Origin: Dermanyssus gallinae
Taxonomy: Eukaryota; Arthropoda; Arachnida; Mesostigmata; Dermanyssidae
DNA: 64,000 nucleotides
NCBI GenBank assembly: GCA_003439945.1
Contig: QVRM01001118.1
Span: 186,001-250,000 of the forward strand
Direction of reading: 5' to 3'
Of this stretch, positions 59,309 through 64,000 are shown one piece after another. Within the stretch, counting starts at the first letter, position 1. Every line of letters starts with the position of its first letter. The translations under genes and the position numbers were made by a program. The notes below the pieces were generated by a model. It was given only the letters and a program-made list of their open reading frames with translations, searched no databases and was not told the origin of the DNA.

Positions 59309-61390
59309 AAACTCGCGTACACTGCATTGCTTTTACGCGTCGATGCACGTAGACATAGCGGTTATGTGTCCTGCTACAAGGTTACAGCAAAGCCCGTACG
59401 ACTGCGCTCACCTACTCAACAGAGGAGCAGTGGCGGAGATCTCATTCGGGCGCTCCTTTCGCAGACGTGCCGAGGTACATTCGAGCGCACCTGGTTTATT
59501 TACTCGAACGTTACTCAGGAACAACCTTGCCTCTCCTCCAATCCGCCTCCGCTGTGCGCATTTGCACCTTCGTAATTGCTACAACGTGCACCAGACTCAG
59601 ACAGGATTTCGAAACTTTCCACCGCATGGTCTCGCATGTAAATTGCTGACGCGGCCGTGTTGTTTATGCGTGCACGACGTGATTTCAAGAATCCCGCGTG
59701 CTCCATTCTCCTTAGGATATAATAGCCTTTGGACAGCTGCTCAATCGCTGAGATTGTATGGCCCGTTTACCAGCCAGCTTGTCTAACCTTGACCTACTCC
59801 TGTTGGAACTAGCTCGAAGACGAGCCCCACCTGAAGCTGGGCCGCCTCAAGTTTGACCGTTGTGTGAACGCCATAATAAAAAATTATATATATATATATA
59901 TATATATAAATATACCTTAGCTCCGTTGGATAGAGAACCGCGCTATAGTTAGGAACGGCGCCAGTGACCAGTCCTCCTAAAACTTTCTATTGTCGGACGC
60001 AAAGCATCTTGTCCTGGCTTCGTATGCGTGTTTACGTATGCGTTGTAAAGGTCTACATGAAGTTATACATTGTGCATATAATACATACACGAGTACAGAC
60101 ATACGCACTATATATATATATATATATATATACGGTGCCTCCAGCTAACACCGCGTCAGCTTGCTAATCACAGCTGCTTCTCCGTCAAATCTAATCTGGT
60201 AGAATGCCGAAAATCCGTGACACAAAATTCATCGAATCGCGATTTTTTCTAGCCTACCACCTGCCAAGAGTACTTCTATGGTCTTTTGAACGTCTTCGGC
60301 TCGGAAAAGTCGGACCACACTTCGGCACAATCTACGGAGAATACGCAACGGATAGGCAGCAGCAGCTTCTCTCTGGTCGATTCGGATATCTTAAACTAAG
60401 AGATATGAGACGTTATGACGACGTTCTCACTAGAGTCGGTACGCGCGCCAACTTCGTCACACTATAACAATTCGTACAATAGCGATCGCGTCAGCACTGC
60501 CAAGAGTACTAATATAAAAGTATCTTCTGTACATTTTTCTTTTTATGAGAGGTCTTGGCAATGCATAATACACATGCGTCGTGCACTCACTCACGTTCAC
60601 TACTATAACTACATGTCAAAATCACATACAGTCATTCATTTAAGCTCATTTATTCGCCTCGACAATGTCGGCTGTTGAATAAAAAAAAAATCATCAATCA
60701 CCGCGTTTTCACACGCGTCTCCGCTTCCCGTAAGACTCCAAAGGGAATGGCACTGGTTCAGCGTAAATTTCTTTTCAAAACTGTTCCGCGTGCTCAGCCG
60801 AACTTTTGCTTTCGTTTCGCTTGCGGCGGCCAGTTGTTTATCTAACTACTCAGAGCTGCCATAAGCTGTATGGTTTTGAAAGCGTTAACGCTTTAGAAAT
60901 AAATGTATTCTGGCAGAGATCCAACGACGACGTAGAGCTATGCCTTTTCCCACTGTCAACTTACCGTTGGGCAGACATGGTGGTGTAGACTATATATATA
61001 TATATATATATATAGGGTTAAGTTAATTTACTATGTTAGCACTGTGTACTTAACAACTGTCTTCGCGCGAACGTATATATATATAAATCTTGAATCTTTT
61101 GGCATGTCCACATCTTATAACTTTATGTTAGACAGTGTCAAACAAAGCATAGAGAGTAGGCAATATTTGCGCTGAGACAAGGTATGAATTTCTTTGTGAA
61201 AAGCTCAGATTTATATATATATATATATATATATATAACCAGATAGATATATAGATAGCACCTTGCAACCTTTAATTGCAGGGATGATTTGGAGTGCGTA
61301 ACTAAAATGATGTTTAGTCTTTTTGTTCTTACTATGCATTTATTCAAAGATTGTATCAAAATGTATTCAAAATGATTAAAACCAAACCAA
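58715..61390. other. No gene recognised; (TA)n tracts
   Basis: (TA)n at 59247-59302, 59884-59908, 60109-60132, 60990-61013 and 61212-61237. A 182-codon frame (59238-59786) starts in TA repeats and has no recognisable domain. An 87-codon frame at 60204-60467 (MPKIRDTKFIESRFFLAYHL) is not recognised. A degraded tRNA-like head (TTAGCTCCGTTGGATAGAG) lies at 59916-59934. Confidence 0.4.
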
Positions 61391-61396
61391 TTCCAC

Positions 61397-61445
61397 TAGG
61401 TGTTCCGCCTTACACCGTGTTCAGATTCACCGGCGTTAGTATCTA
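61397..61445 (+). repeat. Dispersed repeat copy 1
   Basis: AGGTGTTCCGCCTTACACC followed by CAGATTCACCGGCGTTAGT. Roughly 80% matched to 62808-62852 in the same orientation. Confidence 0.65.
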
Positions 61446-61648
61446 AATCAAAGTACAACGTAATAATTACCATTTATTAGCGGCGTTGACAGGCTAGAAA
61501 ATCGAAGTGAGTACGATTCAGAATTTAGTCGTGCGTTTACCCCGTCACGTAATCTCGCAACTACCTCGCACAACTGCTCGGCTCGCTTACCTGAAACCAA
61601 TAGTAGAAAAGTTAGTGCACATAGAACACTGAGTTAAGCCTTTTTGCG

Positions 61649-61672
61649 TGGGCGGCGCAGAAAGGCCGCCCA
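61649..61672. repeat. GC-rich 8-bp hairpin
   Basis: TGGGCGGC, 8-nt loop, GCCGCCCA. No poly-T tail or gene context to make it a terminator. Confidence 0.6.
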
Positions 61673-61837
61673 TCACAATTATGACTTTATCGTTCATCAT
61701 ATCCTCTTTGCTCCTGCCTCGCAGACTTCCCCATGGCAAGATACAACGCAAAACTGCGCATACGAATGTATATATATATATATATATATCTGTTCGCGAG
61801 TAACCATGACATATACAAAATATTTGATCTATGCATC

Positions 61838-61871
<34 letters not shown>

Positions 61872-62007
61872 AACTAGATTCGAATAGAACTTCATTTATT
61901 GGTCATATATACACTTACAATAGTATGTTATTTTACATATTTACAAATAATGCAAGGTACCAAAATACACCTATAACAATTATCATTGTGTTGGAGAATA
62001 TTGCACC

Positions 62008-62052
<45 letters not shown>

Positions 62053-62346
62053 CATTCTTGCAATAACATTGTGTCTTTAATTATCACTGGCTGAGACAAG
62101 GATTCTCTAAATACAGCTATCCTTTCACAGGCAATAACTGAGCCTGAATGATTTTTCGAGTCACCTGGCCAATTTCACCTTGCAGTTCCTACTTTAATGG
62201 AAACCGTACGGCGCGCCGATTTTAGAGCCATACAAATTATGCCAACACTTTGCACTGTCGATTGCCAATTTGATATTAACTCGGTCACGAAAACGAGTGT
62301 CTGATAGCATAAACAGTACATAAACTTTATTAATAAAGCATCTATA

Positions 62347-62349
<3 letters not shown>

Positions 62350-62415
<66 letters not shown>
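62350..62415. repeat. (TA)n microsatellite
   Basis: About 65 bp TA. Further TA tracts at 61769-61788, 61839-61868 and 62011-62046. Confidence 0.95.
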
Positions 62416-62418
<3 letters not shown>

Positions 62419-62807
62419 GACATACACTTACGATACGTGGAAAGCCCCCATTTAAACATCTAATATCTTACTTATGCATATGCGTAGAAAACCATGTAAA
62501 CACGGTCAGATAGCATTTGCCACGTTGCTTGGTCTAATTTTGCCATTACTATAGTACTACTCGTAGTAAAGTAGTAGCACAGAGGTGAAACATCTTGTTT
62601 GTGCATTCCACAATCGTAAATTAGTATCTATTAAAAGGCATGCTTAGGCCAAAACGGTTTAGTATCATTGTTTCAGGCGCCTCACTAGCTAGTGTTCACA
62701 GCGCCGTTCAAAGAGTGCGGAATGGACCGCGGAATATTACATTGATTGCCTAGAAGTCTACCTGCTAAAAGATGCCCTTTTCGGACTAGAATTTTAGAGC
62801 AGAGTAC

Positions 62808-62852
62808 CAGGTTTTCCGCCCTACACCATTCAGATTCACTCGCGTTAGTGGT
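62808..62852 (+). repeat. Dispersed repeat copy 2
   Basis: AGGTTTTCCGCCCTACACC followed by CAGATTCACTCGCGTTAGT; partner of 61397-61445. Confidence 0.65.
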
Positions 62853-63841
62853 TGTCAAGCGGGTGTGAAAGCTTCATCGTCGAAAACCGTCGCCACCGGT
62901 AGAACTAAAGAGAAGCTATCGCTCTTCAAGCCCAAGTCAAAGTTTGACAGGTAAAGACGAGAACCGGTTGTGCCAGTGTGTGTTCTACAAGTTCAAGGGT
63001 TAGCTCAAGAGGAGAGTCAATAGTCTCTCGCCAGCGAGCTAATAGTAAATCCGTTAGCAAGCTAAAAATTAATCGCTATCCCGTACTTACTGCTTAATTA
63101 TTAAATGGACGGCATTGTCCTTATTATCGCTGACTAGTTAGACTGCAAGTTTTACCCTGAAACTTGAATTTGTTACGCGGCATTACAACGGCCGAGAGAC
63201 AGTTGTGTTTTCTTATGAACAGTGGCACCAAAAACAACATTAGCAACAGTAGCAGCAGCAACAACAACAGACCACTAAGAGCCATAACGGTAACAATTGA
63301 ACAAAAATCTATAATGATTGACATTCAACAGCAACTGTAACAAAAATGAATCACAAACTTTAAATCAAGATCCTAAAAACGAATCATATGGCGATTTCGT
63401 TACCAAGCCATTTATATATTGTGAGTGGCTTTAAATCAAGAAAAGCTCACGATTTTTCACCTGTAAATACGTGTTGTTTTCTATTTTTATTCTTCTTCTA
63501 GTTTAAATTTCGAACTAGCGAACGTCAAAGTGGGCACTTATCAGCCATTACTTAAAGCAACACATAAAGTGGCATCGATGTCACAACAAAAAAATGCACG
63601 ATGCAGGACTGTATATTTTTTCCATTCCCATGATAATACACAAAAACAATTAAATTCAGCGTTGACCACTATCTTCTCTATTATCACTAAGCATAACGGC
63701 AACAACAGCAGCGCCCGCAGTGTCAAACACACCCGTTGTCAAACACAGACCAAAATAAAAAAAAGCACTCATTTTTACAATGCAACCGGTCCCGATAACA
63801 ATAACAGTAACAACGGGTATCAACCGAAATAAAGAATACAC
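62853..63841. other. No gene recognised
   Basis: Short frames only; (CAG/CAA)n at about 63247-63270. Confidence 0.4.
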
Positions 63842-64000
63842 AACAATCACACGGAGATAACACAACGGTAACAACAACAACAGCAGCAACTGCAACAACA
63901 CAACAACAACAACAACACAACAACAACAACAACACACAACAACAACAACCAACAACAACAACAACAACAACAACAACAGCAACAACAACAACACAACAAC
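63842..64000. repeat. (CAA)n block running off the window
   Basis: About 160 bp dominated by CAA with CAG and ACA slips. Continues past the right edge, so its full length is unknown. Confidence 0.9.

Noticed and set aside
59238..59786. 182-codon plus-strand frame
   Set aside because: Begins inside a TA tract, overlaps frames of similar length in other phases, and no recognisable domain.
59912..59980. tRNA-like head TAGCTCCGTTGGATAGAG
   Set aside because: A-box-like sequence only; anticodon and T arms do not fold, no A-tail or second copy.

Overview
The window is nuclear DNA of a multicellular animal, most likely an arthropod. The grounds are a spliced GC-rich gene in AT-rich surroundings, mariner and R1-clade retroelement remains, a tRNA-derived SINE, and dozens of long (TA)n and (CAA/GTT)n microsatellites. 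There are no operons, ribosome-binding sites, CRISPR arrays or other prokaryotic features. The species cannot be named from the sequence.

Only one locus looks like a working protein gene: two minus-strand exons (7415-7249 and 6272-5316) that join in phase with good splice sites. They encode a single-pass, probably type II, membrane protein with a cysteine-bearing ectodomain that I do not recognise. The 5' end of the gene is not identified.

Almost everything else that can be recognised is transposon debris. From left to right: a decayed RLE-type non-LTR retrotransposon, Utopia-like (1.5-3.6 kb); a Jockey/CR1-like LINE fragment followed by an R1-clade fragment (8.2-9.4 kb); a tRNA-derived SINE (9.9 kb); a cruciform-capable inverted repeat (11.1-11.4 kb); a 19-bp satellite open in all six frames (12.8-13.1 kb); a very decayed Tc1/mariner-superfamily transposase (13.8-14.8 kb); a long decayed LINE (16.8-18.7 kb); a mariner relic (19.8-20.6 kb); a tRNA-Gln-like pseudogene (28.5 kb); a structurally complete but inactive mariner with perfect 28-nt terminal repeats inside a TA tract (35.9-37.2 kb); a second SINE copy (39.1-39.3 kb); a LINE palm fragment (42 kb); an R1-clade fragment (44.7-45.6 kb); the C-terminus of a second RLE-type element (47.9-48.1 kb); a third mariner relic (51.1-51.7 kb); and a long-arm fold-back repeat family (53.6-54.5 kb).

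A structural theme recurs. Several (TA)n tracts lie between inverted copies of the same unique-looking sequence (11.2, 35.2, 43.7 and 48.25 kb). Similar inverted arrangements without a perfect TA core occur at 48.5 and 53.6 kb. Between 20.9 and 27.1 kb, (CAA/CAG)n and (GTT)n blocks alternate in strand. All protein identifications rest on reading motifs by eye; no database search was possible.
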